A DNA stretch of 64,000 bases from Eulemur rufifrons (lineage: Eukaryota; Chordata; Mammalia; Primates; Lemuridae), in NCBI RefSeq assembly GCF_041146395.1, contig NW_027182880.1:357001-421000 (forward strand). The letters are read 5' to 3'. Both the position numbers and the translations under genes were made by a program. Positions 1 through 12,900 of the stretch are shown here, piece by piece. The notes beneath the pieces were generated by a model. It had not been told where the DNA came from, ran no database searches, and was given only the letters and a program-made list of their open reading frames with translations. Every line of letters starts with the position of its first letter. Position 1 is the first letter of the stretch.

Positions 1-2683
1 GAAGTTTGAGAATCACATATAAGAAAGCTTACAGTCACTTAGAGAAAGCAAATCTCTGGGTGTGGAAAGTAGGCCTGCTAAATTCTATTTTGGTTTAAGA
101 GTGAGAGTCATATATGGGAAGGCTTACATTCCCTCAGAGAAAGCAACGACGACGTGGTGGTTTATAGGCATACTAAACTCTAGTTTGGAAGAAGTGGGAG
201 AATGATATATGGGAACACTTACATTCACGTAGAGAAAGCAATTATGGGGTGGCGTTTTTGTAGCCATGCTAATCTCTAGTTTGGAAGAAGTTAAGGAGTA
301 ATATATAGGAAAGGGTACAGTCATAGAAACCAACTCTCGGGGGATGTTTTGTACACCTGCAAAACTCCAGTTTGGAAGAAGGGGGAGAGTCATATTGGGG
401 ACCGCGTGCATTCACTCAGAGAAATCAACGATGGGATTGTGATTTGTAGGCATAGTCAACTCTAGTTTGGAAGAAGTACGAGAATCGTATATAGGAACGC
501 TTACCTTCACGCAGAGAAAGCAACTATGGAGTGATGTTTGTATGCCTACTAAAATATAGTTTGGAGGAAGTTCGAGAGTCATATCTGGGAAGCTTACAGT
601 CACTTAGAGAAAGCAACTCTCGGGGGGTGTTTCGTAGGCCTGCTAAACTCTATTTTCAATGAAGTGTTAGAATAATATATGGGAACTCAGTGAAAGCAAC
701 GTCGTGGTTGTGGTTCCTAGGCATACTAACCTGTAATTTGGAAGAAGCAAGAGAATCACATGTAGAACCGCTTACATTCCGGCACCGAAAACAACTATGG
801 GGTGGTGTTTTGTAGGCTTGCAAAACACTAGTTTGGACGAAGTTTGAGAGTCATATATAGGAAAGTTTACAGTCACGTAGAGAAAACAACTCTCTGGGTG
901 TGGAATGTAGGCCTGCTAAACTCTATTTTGGTTGAAGTGTGAGAGTCATATATGGGAACGCTTACATTCACTCAGAGAAAACAACGTTTGGGTGGTGGTT
1001 TGTAGGGCATACTAAACTGTAGTTTGGAAGAAGTACGAGAGTCCTATATAGGAACACTTACATTCACGCAGAGAAAGCACTTATAGCGTCAGGTTTTGTA
1101 GGCATGCTAAACTGCAGTTTGGAAGAAGTTGGAGAACCTTATACAGGAATGATTACCATCACCTAGGGAAAGCAACTCTCGGGAGATTGTTTGTACACAT
1201 GCTAAACTCTAATTTGGATGAAGTGTGAGAGTCAAACATGGGACCGCTTACATTCCCTCAGAGAAACAACATTGGGCTGGTTTTTGTAGGCATACTAAAT
1301 AGTTTGGAAGAAGTACGAGAATGATATTTGGGAACGTTTACATTCACCCAGAGAAAGCAACTACGGGGTGGTGTTTTGTAAGCATGCTATAGTTTGGAAG
1401 AAGTTCTAAACCTGAACAGTCACTTAGAGAAAGCAACTCTTGGTGGGTGATTTTTAGGTCTGCTAAATTGTATTTTGAAAGAAGTACCAGAGTCATATAT
1501 ACTAATGCTTACATTCATGCAAAGAAAAAACTATGGGGTGATGTTTTGTGGGCATGTTAACCTGTAGTTTGGAAGAAGTTGGAGAGTCTTATTTAGGAAA
1601 GCTTACAGTCACCTAGAGAAAGCAACTCTCAGGAGATCCTTTCTTGGCCTGCTAAACTCTACTTTGCATCAATTGTGAGAGTCAAACATGGGAATGCTTT
1701 CATTCATTCAGAGAACGCAACGTTTGGGTGGTGGTTTGTAGGCATTCTAAACTGTATTTTGGAGGAAGTACTAGAGTCATATATATGAACGCTTACATTC
1801 AGGCAGAGAAAGCCACTCTGGGGTTGTATTTTGTTGGCATGCTAAACTGTGGTTTGGAAGAAGTTCGAGCGTCTTATATAGGAAAGATTACAGTGACACA
1901 GAGAAAACAACTCTCGGAAGTTTATTGGTAGGCCTGCTAAACTCTAATTTGGATGAAATGTGAGAACGCTTGCATTCATTCACTCAGAGAAAGAAACATT
2001 ATCGTGATGGTTTGAAGGCATAATAACTGTCGTTGGGAAGAAGTAGGAGAGTCATATATATGAACGGTTACATTCACGCAGAGAAAGCAACTGTGGGGTG
2101 GTGCAGGTATGCATGTTAATCTGTAGTTTGGAGGAAGTGCGAGAGTCATATCTGGGGAAAATTACAGTCACTTAGAGAAAGGAACCATCTTGGGCTGGTT
2201 TGTAGATCGGCTAAATTCTATTTTGGAAACAGAGTGTGAGTCATATATGGGAACGCTTATGTTCACTCAGAGAAAGCAACCACGGTGTGGTGTTTTGTTG
2301 GCATGGTGTAGTTTGAAAGAAGTTGGAGATTCTTATATAGGAAAGTTTACAGTCACCTAGAGAAAGCAACTCACGGGGCGTGGTTTGTAGGCCTGCTAAA
2401 CTCTAATTTAGATGAAGTGAGAGAGGCATATATATGGACGCTTATATTGATGCAGAGAAAGTAACTATGGGGTGGTGTTTTGTAGGCATGCTAAAACATA
2501 ATTTGGAAGAAGTTCGAAAGCAGACAGTCACTTAGAGAAAGCAACTCTCGGCGGTTCATTTTTCGGTCTGCTAAATTGTATTTTGAAAGAAGTACCAGAG
2601 TCATATATACAAACGCTTACATTCATGCAGAGAAAGCAACTGTGGGGTGGTGTTTTCTAGGCATGCTAAACTCTAGTTTGGAC
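1..2683 (+). repeat. 2.69-kb higher-order unit of satellite 1, copy 1
   Basis: The unit is set to start at gaagtttgagaatcacatat, base 1 of the window; the true phase is arbitrary. That string and the following 270 bases recur at 2684 and 5379. It holds about 28 monomers of 94 bp. This copy is more divergent from the other two than they are from each other: a marker stretch at 1728 recurs at 4337, an offset of 2609 rather than 2683, so indels separate the copies. Confidence 0.75.
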
Positions 2684-5600
2684 GAAGTTTGAGAATCACA
2701 TATAAGAAAGCTTAGAGTCACTTAGAGAAAGCAAATCTCTGGTGTGGAATGTAGGCGTGCTAAACTCTATTTTGGTTTCAGAGTGAGAGTCATATATGGG
2801 AAGGCTTACATTCACTCAGAGAAAGCAACGATGATGTGGTGGTTTGTAGGCATACTAAACTCTAGTTTGGAAGAAGTAGGAGAATGATATATGGGAACAC
2901 TTACATTCATGCAGAGAAAGCAATTATGGGGTGGATTTTTTGTAGCCATGCTAATCTCTATTTTGCAAGAAGTTAAAGAGTAATATATAGGAAAGCGTAC
3001 CGTCATTTATAGAAACCAACTTTCGGGGGATGGTTTGTAGGCCTGCAAAACTCTACTTTGGAAGAAGGGGGAGAGTCATTTTGGGGACTGCGTACATTCA
3101 CTCAGAGAAATCAACGATGGGGTTGTGGTTTGTAGGCATACTAAACTCTAGTTTGGAAGAAGTACGAGAATCATATATAGGAACGCTTACATTCATGCAG
3201 AGAAAGCAACTATGGAGTGATGTTTGTATGCCTACTAAACTATAGTTTGGGGGATGTTCGAGAGTCATATCTGGGATGCTTACAGTCATTTAGAGAAAGC
3301 AACTCTTGGGGGGGTGGTTCGTAGGCCTGCTAAACTCTATTTTCAATGAAGTGTTAGAATCATATACAGGAACGCTTACATTCACTCAGAGAAAGCAACG
3401 TTGGGGTGGCCGTTTTTGAGCATACTGAACTCTACTTTGGAAGAGGTACGAGAGACATATACAGGAACGCTTACATTAACACAGAGAAAGCAAATACCGG
3501 GTGCTGTAGTGCAGGCATGCTAAACTATAGATTGGAAGAAGTTCGAAAGCTGACAGTCATTTACAGAAAGCAACTCTTAGCGGGTGATTTTTAGGTCTGC
3601 TAAATTGTATTTTGAAAGACGTACCAGAGTCATATAGACAAACGCTTACATTCATGCAGAGAAAGAAACTATGGGGTGATGTATTGTTGGCATGCTAAAC
3701 TGCAGTTTGGAAGGAGTTCGAGAGTGTTATATAGGATAACTTACAGTCACCTAGAGAAAGCAACACTCGGGACAGCTTTGCAAGCCTGTAAACACTAATT
3801 AGCAGCAATTGTGAGAGTCAAACATGGGAACGCTTACATTCACTCAGAGAACACAACGTTTGGGTGGTGATTTGTAGGCATCATAACTGTAGTTTGGAAG
3901 AAGTAGGAGAGTCATATATATGAACGGTTACATTCACGCAGAGAAAGCAACTGATGGGTGGCGTATGTACGCATGTTAATGTATACTTTGGAGGAAGTTC
4001 GGGAGTCTTATCTAGGGAAAATTGCAGTCACTTAGAGAAAGCAACCATCGGGGGCCGTTTTGTAGATCTGCTAAATTCTATTTTGGAAGAAGAGAGAAAG
4101 TCATATGTGGGAACGCTTATGTTCACTCAGAGAAATCAACGATGGGGCAGTGTTTCGTTGGCATGCTAAACTGTAGTTTGGAAGAAGTTCGCGAGTCTTA
4201 TATAAGAAAGCTTACAGTCACCTAGAGAAAGTAACTCTCGGCAGATTGTTTCTAAGCATGCTAAACCCTAATTTGCATCAATTGTGAGAGTCACACATGG
4301 GAACGCTTACATTCACTCAGAGAACGCAACGTTTGGGTGGTGGTTTGTAAGCATTCTAAACTGTATTTTGGAGGAAGTAGGAGAGTCATATATATGAATG
4401 CTTACATTCACGCAGAGAAAGCAACTCTGGGGTCGTATTTTGTTGGCATGCTAAACTGTGGTTTGGAAGAAGTTCGAGAGCCTTATATAGGAAAGATTAC
4501 ACTGACACAGAGAAAACAACTCTCTGTAGTTTGTTGGTAGGTCTGCTAAACTGTAATTTGGATGAAGTGTGAGAACGCTTGCATTCACTCAGAGAAAGAA
4601 CTTTGTCGTGGTGGTTTGTAGGAATAACAACTGTAGTTCGAAGAAGTAGGAGAGTCATATATGAACGGTTACATTCACGCAGAGAAAGCAATTGTGGGGT
4701 GGTGTATGTAATCATCATAATCTGTAGTTTGGAGGAAGTTCGAGAGTCATATCTGGGGAAAATTAGAGTCACTTAGAGAAAGGAACCATCGGGGGCTGGT
4801 GTGTAGGTCTGTTAAATTCTATTTTGGAAAAAGAGTGAGAGTCATATATGGGAACGCTTATGTTCACCCAGAGAAATCAACGATGGGGCGCTGTATTGTT
4901 GGCATGCCAAACTGTAGTTTGGAAGAAGTTCAAGAGTCTTATATAGGAAAGTTTATAGTCACCTAGAGAAAGCAACTCACAGGAAGTGGTTTGTAGGCCG
5001 CTAAACTCTAATTTGGATGAAGTGAAAGAGGCATACATGGATACGCTTCATTCACTCAGAGAAAGGTAAATTGTGGTGCCGGTTTTTAGGTATACTAAAC
5101 TCCAGTTTGGAAGAAGTACGAGAGACATATATATGAACGCTTATATGGACGCAGAGAAAGCAACTATGGGGTGGTGTTTTGTTGGCATGCTAAAATATAG
5201 TTTGGAAGAAGTTCGAAAGCAGACAGTCAGAGAAAGCAACTCTTGGCGGTAGATTTTTAGGTCTGCTAAATTGTATTTTGAAAGAAGTACCAGTGTCATA
5301 TATACAAACGCTTACATTCATGCCGAGAAAGCAACTGTGGGGTGGTGTTTTCTAGGCGTGCTAAACTCTAGTTTGGACGAAGTTTGAGAATCACATATAA
5401 GAAAGCTTAGAGTCTCTTAGGGAAAGCAAATTTCTGGTTGTGGAATGTAGGCGTGCTAAATTCTATTTTGGTTTAAGATTGAGAGTCATATATGGAAAGG
5501 GTTACATTCACTCAGAGAAAGCAACGATGATGTGGTGGTTTGTAGGCATACTAAACTCTAGTTTGGAAGAAGTAGGAAAATGATATTTGGGAATGCTTAC

Positions 5601-6155
5601 ATTCATGCAGAGAAAGCAATTATGGGGTGGGTTTTTGTACCCATGCTAATCTCTAGTTTGGAAGAAGTTATATAGGAAAGCGTACACTCATTTATAGAAA
5701 CCAACTTTCGGGGGATGGACGGTAGGCCTGCAAAACTCTACTTTGGAAGAAGTGAGAGAGTCATATTGGGGACCACGTACATTGACTCAGAGAAATCAAG
5801 GATGGGCTTGTGTTTTGTAGGCATACTAAACTCTAGTTTGGAGGAAGTACGAGAATCATATATAGGAACGCTTACATTCATGCAGAGAAAGCAACTATGG
5901 AGTGATGTTTTTATGCCTACTAAACTATAGTTTGGAGGAAGTTTAGAATCTTATATAGCAAAGCTTACAGTCACCTAGAGAGAGCAACTCTGGGGAGATG
6001 GTTTCTAAGCCTGCTAATTTGCACCAACTGTTAAAGTCAAATATGGGAAGGTTTACATCCACTCAGAACGCAAGGTTTGGGTTGTAGTTTGTGGCCATAA
6101 TAACTGTAGTTCGGAAGAAGTAGGAAAGTCATATATATGAACGGTTACATTCACG
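790..6155 (+). repeat. Left arm of large inverted repeat in satellite 1
   Basis: The arm pairs with 9970-15800 on the opposite strand. Matching points give a constant coordinate sum of about 16594: 1001 with 15593, 2812 with 13782, 3030 with 13564, 4022 with 12572 and 4337 with 12257. At 5715 with 10874 the sum is 16589. The 4022-4225 and 4337-4540 stretches look essentially identical to their partners. A gap of about 465 bases (10190-10655 on the right arm) is missing from the left arm near 5935. The outer end near 790 is where close similarity fades. Confidence 0.85.
2684..5378 (+). repeat. 2.69-kb higher-order unit of satellite 1, copy 2
   Basis: It starts with the same gaagtttgagaatcacatat string as copy 1 (offset 2683) and copy 3 (offset 2695). 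Its bases from 2812 to 4772 have close inverted counterparts at 11818-13782, the other arm of the large inverted repeat. It holds about 28 monomers. Confidence 0.75.
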
Positions 6156-8330
6156 CAGAGAAAGCAACTATGGAGTGATGTTTGTATGCCTACTAAACTA
6201 TAGTTTGGAGGATGTAACTCTCGGGGGGTGGTTCGTAGGCCTGCTAAACTCTATTTTCAATGAAGTGTTAAAATCATATACAGGAACGCTTACATTCACT
6301 CAGAGAAAGCAACGTTGGGGTGGCCGTTTTTGAGCATACTAAACTCTACTTTGGAAGAGGTACGAGAGACATAAATACGAACGCTTACATTCACGCAGAG
6401 AAAGCAACTATGGAGTGATGTTTGTATGCCTACTAAACTATAGTTTGGAGGATGTAACTCTCGGGGGGTGGTTCGTAGGCCTGCTAAACTCTATTTTCAA
6501 TGAAGTGTTAAAATCATATACAGGAACGCTTACATTCACTCAGAGAAAGCAACGTTGGGGTGGCCGTTTTTGAGCATACTAAACTCTACTTTGGAAGAGG
6601 TACGAGAGACATAAATACGAACGCTTACATTAACACAGAGAAAGCAAATACGGGGTGCTGTAGTGCAGGCATGCTAAACTATAGATTGGAAGAAGTTCGA
6701 AAGCTGACAGTCACTTAGAGAAAGCAACTCTTGGCGGGTGATTTTTTCAGTCTGCTAAATTGTATTTTGAAAGACGTGTCAGAGTCTTATATACAAACGC
6801 TTACATTCATGCGTAGAAAGAAAATATGGGGTGATGTGTTGTGGGGATGCTAAACTGCAGTTTGGAAGGAGTTCGAGAGTGTTATTTGGATAGCTTACAG
6901 TCACCTAGAGAAAGCAACACTCAGGAGAGCTTTGCAAGCCTGCTAAACTCTAACTAGCAGCAATTGTGAGAGTCAAACATTGGAACGCTTACATTCACTC
7001 AGAGAACACAACGTTTGGGTGGTGGTTTGTAGGCATAATAACTGTAGTTCAGAAGAAGTAGGAGAGTCATATATATGAACGGTTACATTCACGCAGAGAA
7101 AGCAACTGTTGGGTGGCGTGTGTATGCATGCTAATCTGTAGTTTGGAGGAAGTGCGAGTCATATCTGGGGAAAATTACAGTCACCTAGAGAAAGCAACTC
7201 TCGGGAGATTGTGTCTAAGCATGCTAAATTCTAATTTGCATCAATTGTGAGAGTCAAACATGGGAACGCTTACATTCACTCAGAGAACGCAACGTTTGGG
7301 TGGTGGTTTGTAAGCATTCTAAACTGTATTTTGGAGGAAGTAGGAGACTCATATATATGAATGCTTACATTCACGCAGAGAAAGCAACTCTGGGGTCGTA
7401 TTTTGTTGGCATGCTAAACTGTGGTTTGGAAGAAGTTCGAGAGCCTTACATAAGAAAGATTACAGTGACACAGAGAAAAACAACTCTCTGTAGTTTGTTG
7501 GTAGGTCTGCTAAACTGTAATTTGGATGAAGTGTGAGAACGCTTGCATTCACTCAGAGAAAGTACGTTGTCGTGATGGTTTGTAGGAATAAATGCTGTAG
7601 TTTAAAAGAAGGAGAGTCATATATGAACGGTTACATTCACGCAGAGAAAGCAACTGTGAGGTGGCCTATGTAATCATCATAATCTATAGTTTGGAGAAAG
7701 TTCGAGAGTCATATGTGGGAAAAATTAGAGTCACGTAGAGAATTGGAACCATCGGGTGTTGTGTAGGTCTGCTAAATTCTATTTTGGAAGAAGAGTGAGA
7801 GTCATATATGGGAACGCTTATGTTCACTCAGAGAAATCAACGATGGGGCGCTGTATTGTTGGCATGCTAAACTGTAGTTTGGAAGAAGTTCGAGAGTCTT
7901 ATATAGGAAAGTTTACAGTCACCTAGAGAATGCAACTCACAGGAGGTGGTTTGTGGGCCACTAAACTCTAATTTGGATGAAGTGAAAGAGGCATACATGG
8001 ATACGCTTCATTCACTCAGAGAAAGGTAAATTGTGGTGCCGGTTTTTAGGTATACTAAACTCCAGTTTGGAAGAAGTACGAGAGTCATATATATGAACGC
8101 TTACATGGACGCAGAGAAAGCAACTATGGGGTGGTGTTTTGTAGGCATGCTAAAATATAATTTGGAAGAAGTTCGAAAGCTGACAGTGACTTAGAGTATG
8201 CAACTCTTGGCGGTTGATTTTGAGGTCTGCTAAATTGTATTTTGAAAGAAGTACCAGAGTCATATATAAAATCTCTTACATTTATGCTGAGAAAAACTAT
8301 GTGGTGATGTTTTGTTGGCGTGCTGAAATG
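5379..8330 (+). repeat. 2.69-kb higher-order unit of satellite 1, copy 3, rearranged and lengthened
   Basis: It matches copy 2 at offset 2685-2695 up to about 5930, then at offset 3154 near 6515, then at about 2960 from 7300 to 8300. The changing offset means inserted and deleted monomers. Part of the extra length is an exact 240-bp tandem duplication at 6145-6631. A stretch at 5935-6155 is missing from the matching place in copy 2. Confidence 0.7.
6145..6631 (+). repeat. Exact 240-bp tandem duplication inside satellite 1
   Basis: Bases 6145-6391 recur without any difference I can see at 6385-6631, an offset of exactly 240. The unit is not a whole number of 94-bp monomers because it contains a monomer shortened at gtttggaggatgtaactctc. 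Identity over 247 bases in a sequence where neighbouring monomers differ at many positions marks a very recent event, or an assembly duplication. Confidence 0.9.
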
Positions 8331-9030
8331 TAGTTTCGAAGAAGTTCGACAGTCTTTTATAGGAAACCTTACAGTCCCCTAGAGGAAGCAACTTTCGAGA
8401 GATAGTTTGTAAGCCTGCTAAACTCTACTTTGCATCATTTGGAACAGTCATACTTGGGAACGCTAACATTCTCTCAGAGAACTTAACTTTTGGGTGGTTG
8501 TTTGTAAGCATATTAAACGGTATTTTGGAAGTAGCAGAGTCATATATATGAGCGCTTACATTCACCCAGAGAGGGCCACTATGGGGTGGTGTTTTGTAGG
8601 CCTGCTAAAATATAATTTGGAAGAAGTTCGAAAGCTGACAGTGACTTAGAGAAGGCAACTCTCGGCGGTTGATTTAGAGGTCTGCTAAATTGTATTTTGA
8701 AAGAAGTACCAGAGTCATATATAAAATCGCTTATATTTATGCTGAGAAAGAATCTATGTGGTGATGTTTTGTTGGCGTGCTGAAATGTAGTTTCGAAGAA
8801 GTTCGACAGTCTTTTATAGGAAAGCTTACAGTCCCCCAGAGGAAGCAACTTTCGAGAGATAGTTTGTAAGCCTGCTAAACTCTACTTTGCATCATTTGGA
8901 ACAGTCATACTTGGGAACGCTAACATTCTCTCAGAGAACGCAACGTTTGGTTGGTTGTTTGTAAGCATACTAAACTGTATTTTGGAAGAAGTAGCAGAGT
9001 CATATATACAAGTGCTTACATTCACGCAGA
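8124..9030 (+). repeat. 455-bp tandem duplication inside satellite 1
   Basis: Bases 8124-8578 are repeated at 8579-9030 (ctatggggtggtgttttgta at both starts). The unit is about five monomers. The copies differ at scattered sites, such as cttacatttatgctgag against cttatatttatgctgag, so this is older than the 240-bp duplication upstream. A third start appears at 9030 and diverges within about 40 bases. Confidence 0.8.
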
Positions 9031-9599
9031 GAGGGCAACTATGGGGTGGTGTTTTGTAGGCATGCAAATCTCTAGTTGCGAAGAAGTTAAGAGTAATAGG
9101 AAAGCTTACAGTCTCATAGAGAAAGCAACCCTTGGGGGCTGGTTTGTAGTTCTGCTAAATTCTATTTTGGATGAAGTGTGAATCATAAACGGGAACGCTA
9201 ACATTCACTCAGAGAAAGCAGGGTTGCGGTGGTGGTTTTTAGTCACACTAAACTGGAGTTTGGAGGAAGTACGAGAATAAAAGAATGCTTACATTCACTC
9301 AGAAAAAGCAACGTTGGGGAGGTGGTTGGTAGGTGTACTATACTTTGGAAGAAGTACGAGCGTGATGCATAGGAACGCTTACATTCACACAAACTATGGG
9401 GTGGCCTTTTGTTGGCATGCTAAACTATGTTCCAAAGTCATATATAGGAAAGCTTATAGTGAGAGAAAACAACTCTCAGGCGGTGTTTTGTAGGTCCGGT
9501 AAATTGCATTTTGAAAGCAGTCCGAGATTCATATAAGGGAAAGCCTATATCCACTCAGAGAAAGCAATGTTGGGCTGGTGGTTTGTAGGCATACTAAAC

Positions 9600-9625
9600 T
9601 GTATTTTGGAACTCGTATGTATGAC
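9600..9625. other. Orientation switch point of satellite 1
   Basis: On the left the monomer proceeds gtattttggaa in forward orientation. It breaks after about 9611 and continues ctcgtatgtatgactctcac, which is reverse-orientation sequence. The two monomers meeting here are of different types, so there is no local hairpin at the joint. The joint is about 1.3 kb to the right of the symmetry axis (near 8297) set by the arms. Confidence 0.85.
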
Positions 9626-9969
9626 TCTCACACTTGATCCAAATTAGAGTTCACCAGGCCTATAAACCACATCCTGAAAGTTGCTTTCTCTAGGTGAATG
9701 TAAGCTTTCCTATATAAAACTCTCGAACTTCTTCCAAACTACAGTTTAGCATGCCAACAATACACCACCGGATCGTTGCTGAGTGAACATAAGCATTCCC
9801 TTATATGAATCTCTTTTTCCAAAATAGAATTTAGCAGACCTACAAACCAGTCCCCGATGGTTGATTTAGCTATGTGACTGTAATTTTCCCTAGATATGAC
9901 TCTCGAATTTCCTCCAAACTATAGATTAGCACGCGTACATACGGTACCCAACAGTTGCTTTCTCTGCGT

Positions 9970-12900
9970 GAATGTAACCGTTCATATATATGACTTTCCT
10001 ACTTTTTCCGAACTACAGTTATTATGGCCACAAACCACAACCCAAACGTTGCGTTCTGAGTGGATGTAAACCTTCCCATGTTTGACTTTAACAATCGGTG
10101 CAAATTAGTTTAGCAGGCTTAGAAACCATCTCCCGAGAGTTGCTTTCTCTAGGTGACTGTAAGCTTTCCTATATAAGACTCTCGAACTTCTTAGAAGTTT
10201 TGTGGGCAGTTTAGCATGCCCACAAAACATCACCCCATAGTTTCTTTCTCTGCATGAATGTAACCGTTTGTAACTATGATTCTGGTACTTATTTCAAAAC
10301 ACAATTTAGCAGACCTAAAAATCACACGCAGAGAGTTTCTTTCTCTAAGTGACAGCTTTCGAACTTCTTCCAAACTACAGTTTAGCATGCCTAAAAACAC
10401 GAACCCATAGTGGCTTTCAGTGCCTGAATGTAAGCGGTTCTATATGTGATTCTTTTGCTTCTTCCAAATTACAGGTTAGTATACCTACAAACCACCACCC
10501 CAACGTTGCTTTCTCTGAGTGAATGTAAGCGTTCCTGTATATGATTGTAACACTTCATTGAAAATAGAGTTTAGCAGGCCTACGAACCACCCCCCCAAGA
10601 GTTGCTTTCTCTAAATGACTGTAAGCTTCCCAGATATGACTCTCGAACATCCTCCAAACTATAGTTTAGTAGGCATACAAACATCACTCCATAGTTGCTT
10701 TCTCTGCATGAATGTAAGCGTTCCTATATATGATTCTCGTACTTCCTCCAAACTAGAGTTTAGTATGCCTACAAAACACAACCCCATCCTTGATTTCTCT
10801 GAGTCAATGTACGTGGTCCCCAATATGACTCTCCCCCTTCTTCCAAAGTAGAGTTTTGCAGGCCTACCATCCATCCCCCGTAAATTGGTTTCTATAAATG
10901 AGTGTACGCTTTCCTATATAACTTCTTCCAAACTAGAGATTAGCATGGGTGCAAAAAATCCACCGCATAATTGCTTTCTCTGCATGAATGTAAGCTTTCC
11001 CATATATCATTCTCCTACTTCTTCCAAACTAGAGTTTAGTATGCCTACAAACCACCACACCATCGTTGCTTTCTCTGAGTGAATGTAACCCTTTCCATAT
11101 ATGATGCTCAGTCTTAAACCACAATAGAGTTTAGCACGCCTACATTCCACAACCAGAGATTTGCTTTCTCTAAGTGACTCTAAGCTTTCTTATATGTGAT
11201 TCTCAAACTTCGTCCAAACTAGATTTTAGCATGCCTACAATACACCACCCCACAGATGCTTTCTCTGCATGAATGTAAGCGTTCTTATATATGACACTGG
11301 TACTTCTTTCAAAATACAATTTAGCAGACCTAAAAATCCACCGCCAAGAGTTGCTTTCTCTAAGTGACTGTCTGCTTTCGAACTTCTTCCAAATTATATT
11401 TTAGCATGCCTACAAAACACCACCCCATAGTTGCTTTCTCTGCGTCCATATAAGCGTTCATATATATGACTCTCGTACTTCTTCCAAACTGGAGTTTAGT
11501 ATACCTAAAAACCGCCACTCCAACTTACCTTTCTCTGAGTGAATGAAGCATATCCATGTATGCCTCTTTCACTTCATCCAAATTAGAGTTTAGCGGCCTA
11601 CAAACCACCTCCTGTGAGTTGCTTTCTCTAGGTGACTGTAAACTTTCCTATATAAGACTCTCGAACTTCTTCCAAACTACAGTTTGGCATGCCAACAATA
11701 CAGCACCCCATCATTGATTTCTCTGAGTGAACATAAGCGTTCCCATATATGACTCTCACTCTTTTTCCAAAATAGAATTTAACAGACCTACACACCAGCC
11801 CAAGATGGTTCCTTTCTCTAAGTAACTCTAATTTTCCCCAGATATGACTCTCGAACTTCCTCCAAACTACAGATTATGATGATTACATACACCACCCAAC
11901 AATTGCTTTCTCTGCGTGAATGTAACCGTTCATATATGACTCTCCTACTTCTTCGAACTACAGTTGTTATTCCTACAAAACACCACGACAAAGTTCTTTC
12001 TCTGAGTGAATGCAAGCGTTCTCACACTTCATCCAAATTACAGTTTAGCAGACCTACCAACAAACTACAGAGAGTTGTTTTCTCTGTGTCAGTGTAATCT
12101 TTCCTATATAAGGCTCTCGAACTTCTTCCAAACCACAGTTTAGCATGCCAACAAAATACGACCCCAGAGTTGCTTTCTCTGCGTGAATGTAAGCATTCAT
12201 ATATATGACTCTCCTACTTCCTCCAAAATACAGTTTAGAATGCTTACAAACCACCACCCAAACGTTGCGTTCTCTGAGTGAATGTAAGCGTTCCCATGTT
12301 TGACTCTCACAATTGATGCAAATTAGAGTTTAGCATGCTTAGAAACAATCTGCCGAGAGTTACTTTCTCTAGGTGACAGTAAGCTTTCTTATATAAGACT
12401 CGCGAACTTCTTCCAAACTACAGTTTAGCATGCCAACGAAACACTGCCCCATCGTTGATTTCTCTGAGTGAACATAAGCGTTCCCACATATGACTTTCTC
12501 TCTTCTTCCAAAATAGAATTTAGCAGATCTACAAAACGGCCCCCGATGGTTGCTTTCTCTAAGTGACTGCAATTTTCCCTAGATAAGACTCCCGAACTTC
12601 CTCCAAAGTATACATTAACATGCGTACATACGCCACCCATCAGTTGCTTTCTCTGCGTGAATGTAACCGTTCATATATATGACTCTCCTACTTCTTCCAA
12701 ACTACAGTTATGATGCCTACAAATCACCACCCAAACGTTGTGTTCTCTGAGTGAATGTAAGCGTTCCCATGTTTGACTCTCACAATTGCTGCTAATTAGT
12801 GTTTACAGGCTTGCAAAGCTGTCCCGAGTGTTGCTTTCTCTAGGTGACTGTAAGTTATCCTATATAACACTCTCGAACTCCTTCCAAACTGCAGTTTAGC

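Larger units (their letters stand above)
1..9611 (+). repeat. 94-bp satellite array, forward arm (satellite 1)
   Basis: Tandem monomers of about 94 bp: the gaaagcaac core falls at about 421, 515 and 609, and so on. A monomer reads roughly cattcactcagagaaagcaa, then a G/T-rich stretch, then tttgtaggcatactaaact, then agtttggaagaagt, then gagagtcatatataggaac. Three types alternate, recognisable by the lead-in: ctcagagaaagcaacg, gcagagaaagcaactatggg and cttagagaaagcaactctc. Together they form a trimer of about 285 bp (for example ctcag at 971 and 1257). Short open frames up to about 90 codons recur at repeat spacing on both strands and carry no start context or domain, so I call the array non-coding. 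I do not recognise the satellite by name. The array begins outside the window on the left. Confidence 0.95.

Noticed and set aside
9600..9625. Perfect hairpin at the orientation switch
   Set aside because: The two monomers meeting at about 9611 are of different types and phases, so no local palindrome is formed there.
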